A stretch of DNA of 64,000 nucleotides from positions 186,001 through 250,000 of the forward strand of contig NZ_JACSGT010000001.1 of assembly GCF_021504595.1 (NCBI RefSeq), in the 5' to 3' direction. Of the stretch, positions 36,295 to 45,646 are shown piece after piece (position 1 is the stretch's first letter; each line of letters starts with the position of its first letter). The translations under genes were made by a program, and so were the position numbers. The DNA comes from Chryseobacterium indicum (lineage in GTDB: Bacteria > Bacteroidota > Bacteroidia > Flavobacteriales > Weeksellaceae). Under the pieces are notes generated by a model. The model worked only from the letters and a program-made list of their open reading frames with translations. It had not been told where the DNA came from and did not search any database.

Positions 36295-37641
36295 ATGAGA
36301 AAAAAAATTACATACTTATTTTTATCTTTATTGGGAGCTTTGGCTGATGCTCAGGGTCCCGCAGTAACTTCGTGGCTGCAGAATACAACGGCAACGGGAA
36401 CTTACTACCCGAACGGCAACTCTACTCCGCAAGGGAACAGCATTCTGGTAAATTGTCAGGCGGTACAATATTCAGCAAGCAATGTTTACATTTCTACGAA
36501 AGGAATTCCGGCTTATCCTACAGGTCCTTTTCAAGATGGAAATCCCAATCAGGCGGGAAATCAGAATGCCATATTTAAATTTCCGCTGGCTCCTATTCAG
36601 AATACAGGAACTCCAACGGCGACCGCACTTGGAAATATTGCTGTTTTTATCAATGGGGTCGCAGGTTTTGATCCTAAAGACGGTGTTTCATGGAAATCTT
36701 CCACGAATGCTTGGGCAGGTGGTCCTACAGGAGGAACGGGAGACGGAGTCTGGCAGCGCGATGCAATTGTTTATGAAAAGCTTGGCTTTGATTGTTCCAA
36801 AGGTCATCCTGCCGGTACAAATTATCATCATCATCAGAATCCTTCAGCTTTTAAATATGATCTGAATGTGATTTCTACGGTATGTAATCCTTATGATGCA
36901 AACGGATTGTATACCATTAACACTTCACAGCACTCTCCGCTTATAGGTTTCGCCTACGACGGATATCCGATCTACGGAGCTTATGCCTACAAAAATGCAG
37001 ACGGAACAGGAGGAATTACCCGAATGAAATCCGGTTATCAGTTGAGAAATATTACAACAAGAAATACAATTAACGGAGTTTCTGTTACAGCAGGACCTCC
37101 CGTAAATTCAACATATCCTTTAGGGTCATGCATTCAGGATTATGAGTGGATTGCTCATACAGGACAGGACGATTATCTCGATGAACACAACGGAAGATTC
37201 TGTAAAACTCCAGAATATCCCAACGGAACATATTGCTATTTTGCAACGGTGGATGCCAATCATAATTCAGCTTATCCTTATTTGATAGGGCCAACTTATT
37301 ATGGAGTTTATGCAAACCGAAAAGTAACTTCAATAACGGAAACAACAACAACTTATACTTCAAATCTTGCGGTATCTGAAGCTGAATTTAAAAATATCAG
37401 TACAGTTTTGTATCCCAATCCGGTTAGCGATTTACTGCTTGTTCAGGTGGATCATTTACTGAAATATGATTTAGATATAGAGATGTATGATATGTCTGGA
37501 AAGTTACTCATGAAAACCCAGATGATCAAAGGAAGTACAATTGCTTATTTCGATACGCAGACTTTATACAACGGAACTTATATGGTTAAAATTTCCAACG
37601 GTAAAAATACAATCTCAAAGAAAGTAATTGTAAAGCATTAA
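36295..37641 (+). CDS. YHYH-domain protein with type IX secretion sorting tail
   Basis: 448 aa, signal peptide ending ADAQ. The YHYH domain (about 150-330) has TNYHHHQNP (His178-180) and GFAYDGYPIYGAY, Gly- and aromatic-rich. The last about 75 residues are a type A T9SS sorting domain (LYPNPVSDLLLVQV, GTYMVKISNG, KKVIVKH), so the protein is carried to the cell surface or outside. The His cluster could bind metal. Function of the family is unknown. It has its own ECF promoter and is followed after 93 bp by the second peroxidase. Confidence 0.88.
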   Translation: MRKKITYLFLSLLGALADAQGPAVTSWLQNTTATGTYYPNGNSTPQGNSILVNCQAVQYSASNVYISTKGIPAYPTGPFQDGNPNQAGNQNAIFKFPLAPIQNTGTPTATALGNIAVFINGVAGFDPKDGVSWKSSTNAWAGGPTGGTGDGVWQRDAIVYEKLGFDCSKGHPAGTNYHHHQNPSAFKYDLNVISTVCNPYDANGLYTINTSQHSPLIGFAYDGYPIYGAYAYKNADGTGGITRMKSGYQLRNITTRNTINGVSVTAGPPVNSTYPLGSCIQDYEWIAHTGQDDYLDEHNGRFCKTPEYPNGTYCYFATVDANHNSAYPYLIGPTYYGVYANRKVTSITETTTTYTSNLAVSEAEFKNISTVLYPNPVSDLLLVQVDHLLKYDLDIEMYDMSGKLLMKTQMIKGSTIAYFDTQTLYNGTYMVKISNGKNTISKKVIVKH

Positions 37642-37734
37642 AATAAAAATAAATCTTCACAAAAACTCACAGATATTTCTTAATCCGGAATTATCCTGTA
37701 AAAACTTTTAAACTAAACATTCTAAAAACCTCTT

Positions 37735-38934
37735 ATGAAAAAAGTTAAATTACTGCTTATTCCCGCTTTCTTCGCAGCATTAGCTGTATACTCCTGTTCA
37801 GGCGGCGATGTTTATGAAGCCACTCCTGTTACACAAGACAGCTATCCCGGAATTTTGGCTGCTTTTGGTTCCAATATCAATTTGAGCAACCTCGAAAATT
37901 ATGCAAATCAGCCCAAACCGGCTTATATTACAAGAGATAATACCGCCGGAAATCCTATTACAGATAAAGGGGCAACATTGGGAAGAATGTTATTTTACGA
38001 CAAAAATCTTTCAAAAAACAATACCATTTCATGTGCAAGCTGTCACAAACAGGAACTTGCTTTTGGAGATAATGCTGTTGCAAGTACCGGAGTAAACGGA
38101 ACTACAGGAAGGCATGCCATGAGACTGGTGAATGCAAGATTCGGAAATGAAATGAAGTTTTTCTGGGACGAAAGAGCCGCTAATCTGGAAGCACAGACCA
38201 CATTCCCGATTCAGGATCATAATGAAATGGGCTTTAGCGGAACAAATGGCGACGGCACACTTCAGGATTTGATTGCTAAACTTCAGAACATTAAATACTA
38301 TCAGGAAATGTTCACTTTTGTTTATGGAGACGCTACGGTTACACAAACAAGAATTCAGAATGCACTGGCGCAGTTTATCAGAAGTATTCAGTCTTTTGAT
38401 TCTAAATATGATGCAGGACGAGCCGCAAGTGCAAATGATCAGCAGCCGTTTGCAAATTTTACAGCACAGGAAAATCAGGGGAAAAATCTATTTCTGGCTC
38501 CTCCTGTTTTTGATGCAACAGGAAACCGTACCGGTGGCGGATTAGGTTGTGCAGCCTGTCACGCCGCTCCTGAATTTGATATTGATCCGAATTCCAAAAA
38601 CAACGGAATTATCGGTAAGATCAGCGGAACCGGAATCGACATTACAAATACCAAAGCTCCAAGTTTAAGAAACATTACCAACAGCAGCGGAATAGAAAAC
38701 GGACAGTTTATGCACAACGGAAATTTCACAACGCTTCAGCAGGTGATTGGTCATTACGGAAATATCAATATTGCACCGGGAAATACCAATCTCGATCCTC
38801 GTTTAGCGCCTAACGGAAACGGACAAAAGCTAAACCTTACATCAACCGAAGTAAATGCAGTAATTGCATTTCTGAAAACACTTTCCGGAACCGATGTGTA
38901 TACTAATAAAAAATGGAGTAATCCTTTTAAATAA
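37735..38934 (+). CDS. Di-haem peroxidase of the MauG/MbnH/CCP family (2), lipoprotein
   Basis: 399 aa with a lipoprotein signal (lipobox AVYSC, Cys21). Haem sites are CASCH (His104) and CAACH (His276). FFWDERAANLEAQ (Trp144) is the conserved interhaem-region motif. FMHNGNFTTLQQVIGHYG puts Tyr at the position of the CCP Met ligand. Only about half resembles the first peroxidase, so this is an old duplication. It ends at a terminator shared with comF. It is presumably cotranscribed with the YHYH gene. Confidence 0.9.
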   Translation: MKKVKLLLIPAFFAALAVYSCSGGDVYEATPVTQDSYPGILAAFGSNINLSNLENYANQPKPAYITRDNTAGNPITDKGATLGRMLFYDKNLSKNNTISCASCHKQELAFGDNAVASTGVNGTTGRHAMRLVNARFGNEMKFFWDERAANLEAQTTFPIQDHNEMGFSGTNGDGTLQDLIAKLQNIKYYQEMFTFVYGDATVTQTRIQNALAQFIRSIQSFDSKYDAGRAASANDQQPFANFTAQENQGKNLFLAPPVFDATGNRTGGGLGCAACHAAPEFDIDPNSKNNGIIGKISGTGIDITNTKAPSLRNITNSSGIENGQFMHNGNFTTLQQVIGHYGNINIAPGNTNLDPRLAPNGNGQKLNLTSTEVNAVIAFLKTLSGTDVYTNKKWSNPFK

Positions 38935-38946
38935 TTACAATTTCTT

Positions 38947-38976
38947 AAAGCTGTTCTTTGTGGAGCAGCTTTTTTT
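38947..38976. terminator. Terminator between the peroxidase and comF
   Basis: AAAGCTG (38947-38953) pairs with CAGCTTT (38966-38972), with a T-run after it. It lies between convergent genes. Confidence 0.65.
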
Positions 38977-39628
38977 ATTCATCAATCGCCATAACCAAAA
39001 CACTCACTTTATTATCTCCCGATTTCAGAATCTCCCACGCAATCGAAGCCAGCGTATTTCCTGTTGTAAAAACATCATCAATTAATAAAATATGTTTGCC
39101 TGAAATACCTTTAGTCATCGAAAACACATTTTCAGTTTTCAGCCGGTTCACTTTATCCTTTAAAGCCTGAGCTTTGGAATAATGATTTCTTTTCATCACT
39201 TCATGATCGAACGGAATAGCATAAAATTCTGAAAGCGTTTCTGCAAACAAATGCAATTGATTATATCCTCTTTCTCTTAATTTTTTCGGATGAAGCGGAA
39301 CCGTCACCAAAAGATCAGGCTTCTGATCATTAAAATCAAGTCTTTCGGTTGTCCATTCAGCTAAAGTTTTTCCGATTTTCTCCCGACTCCGATACTTAAG
39401 TTCGTGAATTAATTTCCGGCTCACATTCTCTTTTTCAAACTGCATTAATGCAAAAGCATTTTCGATGGGAAAGAGCAGTCTGCATTTTTCTTTAACAAAA
39501 TTATCTTCAGAGTAATTGTTGTGGGTAAAGTGAATCTGGTCAAAGCAAAGATTACAGACCGGAAAATCGGCATCAATAATCCGGCTGCACCGAATACAGC
39601 GATTCGGAAATAAAATATCGAGCATCAT
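38975..39628 (-). CDS. ComF family phosphoribosyltransferase-like protein
   Basis: 217 aa. The N-terminus carries a four-Cys zinc site (CIRCSRII, then CNLC), followed by a type I phosphoribosyltransferase fold with the PRPP loop LLIDDVFTTGNT. ComF proteins support DNA uptake or purine-related chemistry; the exact role in Bacteroidota is not settled. Transcription ends against the peroxidase terminator. Confidence 0.9.
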   Translation of the reverse strand: MMLDILFPNRCIRCSRIIDADFPVCNLCFDQIHFTHNNYSEDNFVKEKCRLLFPIENAFALMQFEKENVSRKLIHELKYRSREKIGKTLAEWTTERLDFNDQKPDLLVTVPLHPKKLRERGYNQLHLFAETLSEFYAIPFDHEVMKRNHYSKAQALKDKVNRLKTENVFSMTKGISGKHILLIDDVFTTGNTLASIAWEILKSGDNKVSVLVMAIDE

Positions 39629-39975
39629 TTGTGCATGAATAACTTAAGATGATTATTAATTTTTTATAGCAGGAATAGACAGACTTCTTATTGATTGAAG
39701 TAAATATCTTCAAATAATTAATTTGTTTTTTTATATCCCTAACTGATGTAAAAATAATCATTTCATCCGAAAATGAAGTGAATAATTAAAAAAATAGAAA
39801 AAAATATGATTGTCCGTAATTTGTCATAATTAGAAAACCTTTGAGTTCTTCGCTTTATGCTGAGCTTATCGAAGCACCTTTGCGAACTTAAAAACAGTTG
39901 GTATATAAAAGAATCTTAGCGATTCTTTGCGTGAAAATTAAGCATTATGATCAATAACGGATAATCATAAAAAAA
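39629..39975. other. 347-bp gene-free spacer with repeat fragments
   Basis: No plausible CDS. It contains words like CTTATCGAAGCACCTTTGCG and CTTAGCGATTCTTTGCGTG that resemble the 135-bp repeat at 48116-48636 and other Flavobacteriia intergenic repeats. Confidence 0.5.
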
Positions 39976-41451
39976 TTACAAAATATCTTTCCGGATTTTT
40001 TCAATTGCGTTTTTCATACCGGAATTAAAATACTCCTTTTCCAGACGGATAGGCGGCGACTGCCTTACTTCACAGTCGGCAATGCTGCACGATTCGCAGG
40101 TTACTCCTACATTGATGGTTTTTAAAGTCGGAGATTTAATAAAATTGATTTTTTTGATGGTCTGTGAGTTCAGTAAAATTCCCAAACAGTAACTTCTGTT
40201 GCTGCCATCAGAGAAAGGATTTTTCTGTGAAGTGGAAATCACAAGATAGCTGATTCCCTGATCTTTGTAATGCGAAATCTGGGCGTCCGTTAAGGTTTCG
40301 TTTTCTTTTAAATGATGAAGATTTTTCACGGCAATCCATCTTCTGCAATAATGCTCGTTCGTTGCATTCGCATGAGGAGCCTGCTGATGATTGAGGTGTA
40401 GCTCTTTTAAGATCTGTATTTTATCTGAATTTTTCTTTTTAACAAGGCATAAGTAAAACAAATCTTTTATTCCCAGTTCAGAAGAAAGAATATTGGTCAG
40501 TCGATAATAAAATGTTTCGGGAGAATTGGTGAAGTTTTCAATTAAATTTTCAAAATTCTGAGGATTCCATTCGTTTTGCAGGAAAAAATCTGAAGTTTTT
40601 TCAATCGTTTTCTGTTTTGAAATCAACAAAGCTCCCGCAAAATACGAAGCATAAAAATTATTTAAAATTTCTTCAAAACTTCCGAAATCCAGCCACGAAT
40701 ACGTATTCGGACGGTTTTTTAATTCCAGAACACAGAATCCTATTTCTTTGGCAAGAATAAAGGTTTTCTGGTCTTTTTCTAATTTCCGGTTTAAAAGCAA
40801 CAGCTTTTTTTCAGGGACAAACAATGAGCGTAAATTATCCAAAGTCCCGTACTTCTCAAAATCTTCCGACTGAATCTGGTAATTAAATTTTTCATTCAGA
40901 ATAGTCTCCAGAACATCAGACTGTAAATTTTTGTCGATCTGCAGTCCGTTTTCCTCAGCAAAGAGCTGGACTTTTTCTTCAATCTCAGGAAAATAATTAT
41001 CATAAAGCTCCTGAAATGAACGTAAAACGGCAAAGTAAAATCTTTCCTTTCCTAAATTATAGTTTTGTGAAATTTCAATCAGAGCATTGATAAAAGCGGT
41101 TACTTTTTTGGGTGCATCACTTATGATGCTGATCAGGTTATTTTTATTGATCCCAAAAAGCTCCAGAGGAATCTCTTTAAAAAAATCAGACTGAAGAATT
41201 TCATTAAAAGGCGTAAGACTTTTGTCCAGCTTCGTGGAAACCAGATCGTCAAAAGTACAGTTCAGCGCTTCCGAAAGCTGAATGATCTTATCGTGTTTCG
41301 GATATTTTTTTCCGTTTTCAATTTCGTTAAGGTAAGATTTGGATAAACCTGTTTTTACCGCAAGATCCTGCAAAGACCAGTTTTTCTTCTGTCTCTGCTG
41401 TTTCAGTTTCAGCCCGAAAACCGTTTTAATAAAGTCGCTGTCCGAATTCAT
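39976..41451 (-). CDS. ScfR/RamB-like XRE-family transcriptional regulator
   Basis: 491 aa: an N-terminal HTH of the Cro/cI type (about 12-68, LQDLAVKTGLSKSYLNEIENGKKYP), a long middle domain of the ImmA/IrrE-like group without an HExxH zinc site, and a C-terminal segment with Cys clusters (CESCSIADC). This arrangement matches short-chain fatty acyl regulators such as RamB, which represses glyoxylate-shunt genes in actinobacteria. Divergent from aceB, with two palindromic sites in the 125-bp gap, it should control aceB-aceA. Confidence 0.85.
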   Translation of the reverse strand: MNSDSDFIKTVFGLKLKQQRQKKNWSLQDLAVKTGLSKSYLNEIENGKKYPKHDKIIQLSEALNCTFDDLVSTKLDKSLTPFNEILQSDFFKEIPLELFGINKNNLISIISDAPKKVTAFINALIEISQNYNLGKERFYFAVLRSFQELYDNYFPEIEEKVQLFAEENGLQIDKNLQSDVLETILNEKFNYQIQSEDFEKYGTLDNLRSLFVPEKKLLLLNRKLEKDQKTFILAKEIGFCVLELKNRPNTYSWLDFGSFEEILNNFYASYFAGALLISKQKTIEKTSDFFLQNEWNPQNFENLIENFTNSPETFYYRLTNILSSELGIKDLFYLCLVKKKNSDKIQILKELHLNHQQAPHANATNEHYCRRWIAVKNLHHLKENETLTDAQISHYKDQGISYLVISTSQKNPFSDGSNRSYCLGILLNSQTIKKINFIKSPTLKTINVGVTCESCSIADCEVRQSPPIRLEKEYFNSGMKNAIEKIRKDIL

Positions 41452-41473
41452 AATTCAAAGATAATATTTAGAA

Positions 41474-41485
41474 GCGATTATTCGC
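41474..41485. promoter_or_regulatory. Operator palindrome 1 for the ScfR-like regulator
   Basis: GCGATTATTCGC: arms GCGA and TCGC, with a TTAT centre. It lies close to the regulator start and is a variant of the second site 35 bp away. Confidence 0.6.
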
Positions 41486-41508
41486 ATAATAATTTTAAAA
41501 ATAATTTA

Positions 41509-41520
41509 GCGAACGTTCGC
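41509..41520. promoter_or_regulatory. Operator palindrome 2 overlapping the aceB promoter
   Basis: GCGAACGTTCGC is a perfect 12-bp palindrome. It overlaps the expected -33 region of aceB, so binding there would block transcription. Confidence 0.65.
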
Positions 41521-41540
41521 TGTTTGTGAAAATTTTTGTT

Positions 41541-41548
41541 TATGTTTG
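41541..41548 (+). promoter_or_regulatory. aceB -7 box
   Basis: TATGTTTG matches TAnnTTTG, 29 bp before the aceB ATG. A TTTG at 41523 is 14 bp upstream (short); TTCG inside operator 2 gives a 21-bp spacing. Confidence 0.5.
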
Positions 41549-41576
41549 CAATGTTGAATTACAAATTTAAAACGAT

Positions 41577-43151
41577 ATGGAAACTAAAATTCAATTGAAA
41601 ATCAGCGGTGAACAAAACTTCCAGGAAGTTTTCACTACAGATTTAATCGATTTTTTGGTTGAACTTCATCAGAATTTTAATCCGAAAAGAATAAAACTTT
41701 TAGAAGACAGAAAAATCAGACAAAAAGAATTTGATGAGGGAATTCTTCCGAAATTTTTAGATGAGACAGAAGAAATAAGAAACGGAAGCTGGATCTGCGC
41801 TCCGCTTCCGGAAGATTTACTGGATAGGAGAGTGGAAATTACAGGACCCGTAGACCGGAAAATGATTATTAACGCGTTAAATTCCGGAGCTTCCACTTTT
41901 ATGGCTGATTTTGAGGACAGCAATTCTCCGACCTGGAAAAACTGCATAGAAGGTCAACTGAATCTTTCTGATGCTGTAAATCGAAGAATTGATTTTACGA
42001 CTGTGCAGGGAAAATCTTATCAGCTAAATGAAAAAACGGCTGTTTTATTGGTTCGTCCCAGAGGTTTGCATCTAAACGAAAAACATATTGAGATTAATGA
42101 GGAACAGGCTTCGGCGTCATTAATCGATTTCGGAATTTATTTTTTCAGAAATGCTAAACAATTACTGGAAAACGGCAGCGGTCCGTATTTTTATCTCCCG
42201 AAATTAGAGCATTATCAGGAAGCAAGATGGTGGAACGAAGTGTTTGTTTTTGCACAGAATTACTTAGAAATTCCGCAGGGAACCATAAAAGCAACAGTTT
42301 TAATAGAAACAATTACGGCTTCTTTTCAGATTGATGAAATTTTATTTGAATTAAAAGATCACAGCTCCGGACTCAACTGTGGAAGATGGGATTATATTTT
42401 TTCTTTCATTAAAAAATTCAGAAACCTTCCCCGGTTTATTGTTCCCGACAGAGATCAGGTAACCATGGCTTCTCCTTTTATGAGTGCCTATTCAAAACGC
42501 GTTATTGAAATCTGCCACAAGAGAAATGTTCACGCGATAGGAGGAATGGCAGCACAGATTCCGGTTAAAAACGATTATGAAGCGAACAGCATTGCTTTCG
42601 GAAAAGTAAGAAGCGATAAAGAACGTGAAGTAAAAAACGGACACGACGGAACCTGGGTAGCGCATCCTGCTTTAGTTTCTGTGGCTAAAGATGTTTTTGA
42701 TAAATATATGCCTGCTAAAAATCAGATCGATAAAAAATTTGAATACCATATCACCGAAAAAGATCTACTTGAAGTTCCGAAAGGTGAAATCACCGAAAAA
42801 GGTGTCCGAAAGAACATCAACGTCGGAATTCTTTACATAGAATCCTGGTTAATGGGAACGGGAGCAGCAGCCATTTATAATTTAATGGAAGATGCGGCAA
42901 CCGCAGAAATCTCCAGAACCCAGATCTGGCAATGGCTGAAAAATGATGCGGTTTTAAATGACGACCGCACTTTAACCAGAGAAATGATCCTTCAGTGGGA
43001 ATTTGAAGAACTGGAAAGAATTGAAAAGTATGTGGGTGAAGAACGTTTCCGTAAAGGGAAATTCAATCTTGCTAAAGAGCTTTTTAATGAATTGATTTTC
43101 AGTGAGAAATTTGATGAATTTTTAACTCTGAAAGCGTATCCTTTTATTTAA
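41577..43151 (+). CDS. aceB: Malate synthase A
   Basis: Condenses glyoxylate and acetyl-CoA to malate (glyoxylate shunt). 524 aa, the usual size for the A isoform. VRPRGLHLNEKH with the substrate-binding Arg, MAAQIPVKNDYEAN and KVRSDKEREVKNGHDG with WVAHP are family motifs. Start ATG lies 28 bp after the -7 box. Together with aceA it lets the cell grow on acetate or fatty acids. Confidence 0.97.
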   Translation: METKIQLKISGEQNFQEVFTTDLIDFLVELHQNFNPKRIKLLEDRKIRQKEFDEGILPKFLDETEEIRNGSWICAPLPEDLLDRRVEITGPVDRKMIINALNSGASTFMADFEDSNSPTWKNCIEGQLNLSDAVNRRIDFTTVQGKSYQLNEKTAVLLVRPRGLHLNEKHIEINEEQASASLIDFGIYFFRNAKQLLENGSGPYFYLPKLEHYQEARWWNEVFVFAQNYLEIPQGTIKATVLIETITASFQIDEILFELKDHSSGLNCGRWDYIFSFIKKFRNLPRFIVPDRDQVTMASPFMSAYSKRVIEICHKRNVHAIGGMAAQIPVKNDYEANSIAFGKVRSDKEREVKNGHDGTWVAHPALVSVAKDVFDKYMPAKNQIDKKFEYHITEKDLLEVPKGEITEKGVRKNINVGILYIESWLMGTGAAAIYNLMEDAATAEISRTQIWQWLKNDAVLNDDRTLTREMILQWEFEELERIEKYVGEERFRKGKFNLAKELFNELIFSEKFDEFLTLKAYPFI

Positions 43152-43286
43152 GTGGAAGAGTAATAAGAGTGGGAGAGTTTTAGGGTTTGAGCTTTTAATG
43201 TGATTGTAATTATCAATTATCAGCTATCAATCATCAACTATCTATCAACCGTCAACAAACAACAATTAACTAAACAAAAAAATAGT

Positions 43287-44567
43287 ATGAAAACAAAACA
43301 AGAACAAATTCAGGAGATCGAAAAAGACTGGCTGGAAAACCCACGCTGGAAAGGAGTAAAACGTCCTTACACAGCGGAAGATGTTTTAAAACTTCGCGGT
43401 TCTTACAAACTGGATTATACCATTGCAACGGAAATGTCTAAAAAATTCTGGAATTTACTCAACACTCAGGATTTCGTTGCAGGACTTGGCGCGTTAACCG
43501 GAAATCAGGCTGTTCAAGAAGTGGATGCAGGCTTGCAGGCAATTTATCTTTCCGGATGGCAGGTTGCAGCAGATGCCAATTTATCGGGTGAAATGTATCC
43601 GGATCAGTCATTATACCCCGCCAATTCAGTTCCTTCTGTAGTAAAGAAAATTAACAATGCTTTATTAAGAGCAGATCAGATCCAGTCTGTGAACGGAGGC
43701 GGAGAAAAGGAATATCTGGTTCCGATTATTGCCGATGCAGAAGCAGGTTTTGGAGGAAATTTAAACGCGTATGAACTGATGAAACAGATGATTGAAGCAG
43801 GAGCTGCGGCAGTGCATTTTGAAGACCAGCTTTCTTCTGCTAAAAAATGTGGTCATTTAGGCGGAAAAGTTCTAGTTCCTACGCAGGAAGCCATCAATAA
43901 ATTAATTTCTGCACGTCTGGCGGCGGATGTTTTGGGAGTTCCAAGTTTAATTATTGCAAGAACAGATGCAGATGCAGCAGATTTGCTGACTTCTGATATT
44001 GACGACAGAGATAAAAAATTTGTAACAGGCGAAAGGACTTCCGAAGGTTTTTATGTCGTAAAAAACGGAGTAGAGCAGGGAATCGACAGAGGTTTATCTT
44101 ATGCGCCATACGCTGATCTTATCTGGATGGAAACCTCTAATCCGGATCTGGAACAGGCAAGAAGATTTGCAGAAGGGATTCATGCGAAATTTCCTGATAA
44201 AATGTTGGCGTACAACTGTTCTCCATCCTTCAACTGGGCAGCAAGGCTTTCTGTGGAAGAAATGCAGAATTTCCGTGAAGAGCTGGCAAAATTAGGGTAC
44301 AAATTCCAGTTTATTACTTTGGCAGGTTTCCACGCATTAAATACGGCGATGTTCGAGCTGGCTTTAGCTTATAAAGAAAAGGGAATGGCAGGATATTCTG
44401 AATTGCAGGAGCGTGAGTTTGCGTTGCAGCAAAAAGGTTTCAGAGCAGTAAAACATCAGTCGTTTGTAGGAACAGGCTATTTTGATGAGGTACAGAATAT
44501 TGTTACCAACGGCTCTTCCGCAACGGTTGCCATGAAAGATTCTACCGAGACCGCACAATTTCACTAA
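43287..44567 (+). CDS. aceA: Isocitrate lyase
   Basis: Splits isocitrate to succinate and glyoxylate. 426 aa from the ATG at 43287; the longer frame to 43200 reads through low-complexity AT-rich sequence and is not real. The active-site Cys lies in [26 protein letters not shown] and the metal-binding [12 protein letters not shown] are present. It is 135 bp after aceB and shares its control, and ends at a terminator. Confidence 0.97.
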   Translation: MKTKQEQIQEIEKDWLENPRWKGVKRPYTAEDVLKLRGSYKLDYTIATEMSKKFWNLLNTQDFVAGLGALTGNQAVQEVDAGLQAIYLSGWQVAADANLSGEMYPDQSLYPANSVPSVVKKINNALLRADQIQSVNGGGEKEYLVPIIADAEAGFGGNLNAYELMKQMIEAGAAAVHFEDQLSSAKKCGHLGGKVLVPTQEAINKLISARLAADVLGVPSLIIARTDADAADLLTSDIDDRDKKFVTGERTSEGFYVVKNGVEQGIDRGLSYAPYADLIWMETSNPDLEQARRFAEGIHAKFPDKMLAYNCSPSFNWAARLSVEEMQNFREELAKLGYKFQFITLAGFHALNTAMFELALAYKEKGMAGYSELQEREFALQQKGFRAVKHQSFVGTGYFDEVQNIVTNGSSATVAMKDSTETAQFH

Positions 44568-44600
44568 AAAGTTCCGTTTTTAATTAAATTTAATTGTTAG

Positions 44601-44626
44601 AACCTTCTCGATTTTGGGAAGGTTTT
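44601..44626 (+). terminator. Terminator of aceBA
   Basis: AACCTTC (44601-44607) pairs with GAAGGTT (44618-44624), followed by TT-rich DNA. This separates aceA from the thioesterase and supports its later start. Confidence 0.65.
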
Positions 44627-44665
44627 AATTTTTATGTACTAATTTTGAATTTATATTTGAAGGAG

Positions 44666-45052
44666 ATGAGTTTGATTTTTGAAAAACAGATACAGGTTAC
44701 AGAGCAGCATATTGATGGAAATAATCATGTAAATAACGTTCAGTATGTACATTGGGTGGAAGAAATTGCAGCAGCGCACTGGGATTTTGTAAAACATAAA
44801 ACAGAATATCCGAAAGATATCTGGATGCTTCTGGATCATCATATTCAATACAAAAAGCAGGTCTATCTTAACGACATTATTACCATAAAAACCTATCCGA
44901 AAGCTCCTGAAGGAATTCGTCAGCCTCGAAAAGTGGAGTTTTACTGTAACGATCATTTGGTGGTGGATTCTGCCACATTGTGGGTTTTGGTAGACGTTGA
45001 AACGCAGAAAATCAAAAGACTGGAAAGTGACTGGCTGGAAAAGTTAAAATGA
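44666..45052 (+). CDS. Acyl-CoA/acyl-ACP thioesterase (hot-dog fold)
   Basis: 128 aa from the ATG at 44666; the longer frame uses a TTG inside the terminator. The 4HBT pattern is clear: VTEQHIDGNNHVNNVQYVHWVEEIA, with Asn-His-Val-Asn matching the acyl-ACP thioesterase group. Hydrolyses fatty acyl thioesters; the chain length is not predictable. Its stop overlaps the stop of the convergent TlpA-like gene by 9 bp. Confidence 0.88.
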   Translation: MSLIFEKQIQVTEQHIDGNNHVNNVQYVHWVEEIAAAHWDFVKHKTEYPKDIWMLLDHHIQYKKQVYLNDIITIKTYPKAPEGIRQPRKVEFYCNDHLVVDSATLWVLVDVETQKIKRLESDWLEKLK

Positions 45053-45547
45053 TTCCTTTACAATTGTTTGCAGGATGTCAAATTTTGTTTCTTCGATGGT
45101 TCCAGTGATTTCCTGAATATTTCCGTTTTTGTCAACCATAAAAGTCATTGGATTTCTCAGCAGTGTAAAGTAGGATTTCAGCTCCTGTCCGGAATCTGTA
45201 ATGTGCTGAAAATTGAAAGGTTTTTTGGTTAAAAATTGATTAACTTTTTCTTTACTGTCATACGTAATGGCTATAAAATTGACTTTTTCTCCTGAAAGTT
45301 CTTTCAGTTTATTAAGATAGGGAAGCTCTTCAAGACAGGGTTCGCAGTGAGTTGACCAGAAATTAATAAAAGAGATTTTTCCCTTTAAATCATTAGAATT
45401 GAAATTTTTTCCTTCAGAATTTTTATAGTTTTCAATCGGAAAATGGGTTCCTATTTTATTTTCCAGATCGGGGTAAATCCAAAACTGTCTCTTTTGAGCA
45501 TTAAAGATTACGCTGAAAAAGATTAATAATAAGGTTATTGTTTTCAT
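45044..45547 (-). CDS. TlpA-like thioredoxin-fold protein
   Basis: 167 aa from the ATG at 45547 (ATG at 45565 is possible). The signal peptide is MKTITLLLIFFSVIFNAQ. AhpC/TSA-type redoxin with the active site WSTHCEPCLEELPYL (CxxC); FINFW is the TlpA core strand. Probably a periplasmic thiol oxidoreductase acting on cytochrome or other substrates. Convergent with the thioesterase, overlapping by 9 bp. Confidence 0.88.
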   Translation of the reverse strand: MKTITLLLIFFSVIFNAQKRQFWIYPDLENKIGTHFPIENYKNSEGKNFNSNDLKGKISFINFWSTHCEPCLEELPYLNKLKELSGEKVNFIAITYDSKEKVNQFLTKKPFNFQHITDSGQELKSYFTLLRNPMTFMVDKNGNIQEITGTIEETKFDILQTIVKESF

Positions 45548-45634
45548 GATGAAGTAACGGTTCATCTTCAATATTATTTCATGAAGATTATTTTCTTGTA
45601 CTCAAAGAACATGAACGGAACAAACCAAATTCCT

Positions 45635-45642
45635 TATCTTTG
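45635..45642 (+). promoter_or_regulatory. queD -7 box, close to the start codon
   Basis: TATCTTTG matches TAnnTTTG and lies only 4 bp before the ATG at 45647. This predicts a leaderless or near-leaderless mRNA. No clear -33 box. Confidence 0.5.
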
Positions 45643-45646
45643 CAGG

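Noticed and set aside
43200..43286. Longer N-terminus for aceA
   Set aside because: The added codons come from low-complexity sequence (repeated TCAA/TATC words); the conserved enzyme starts at 43287.
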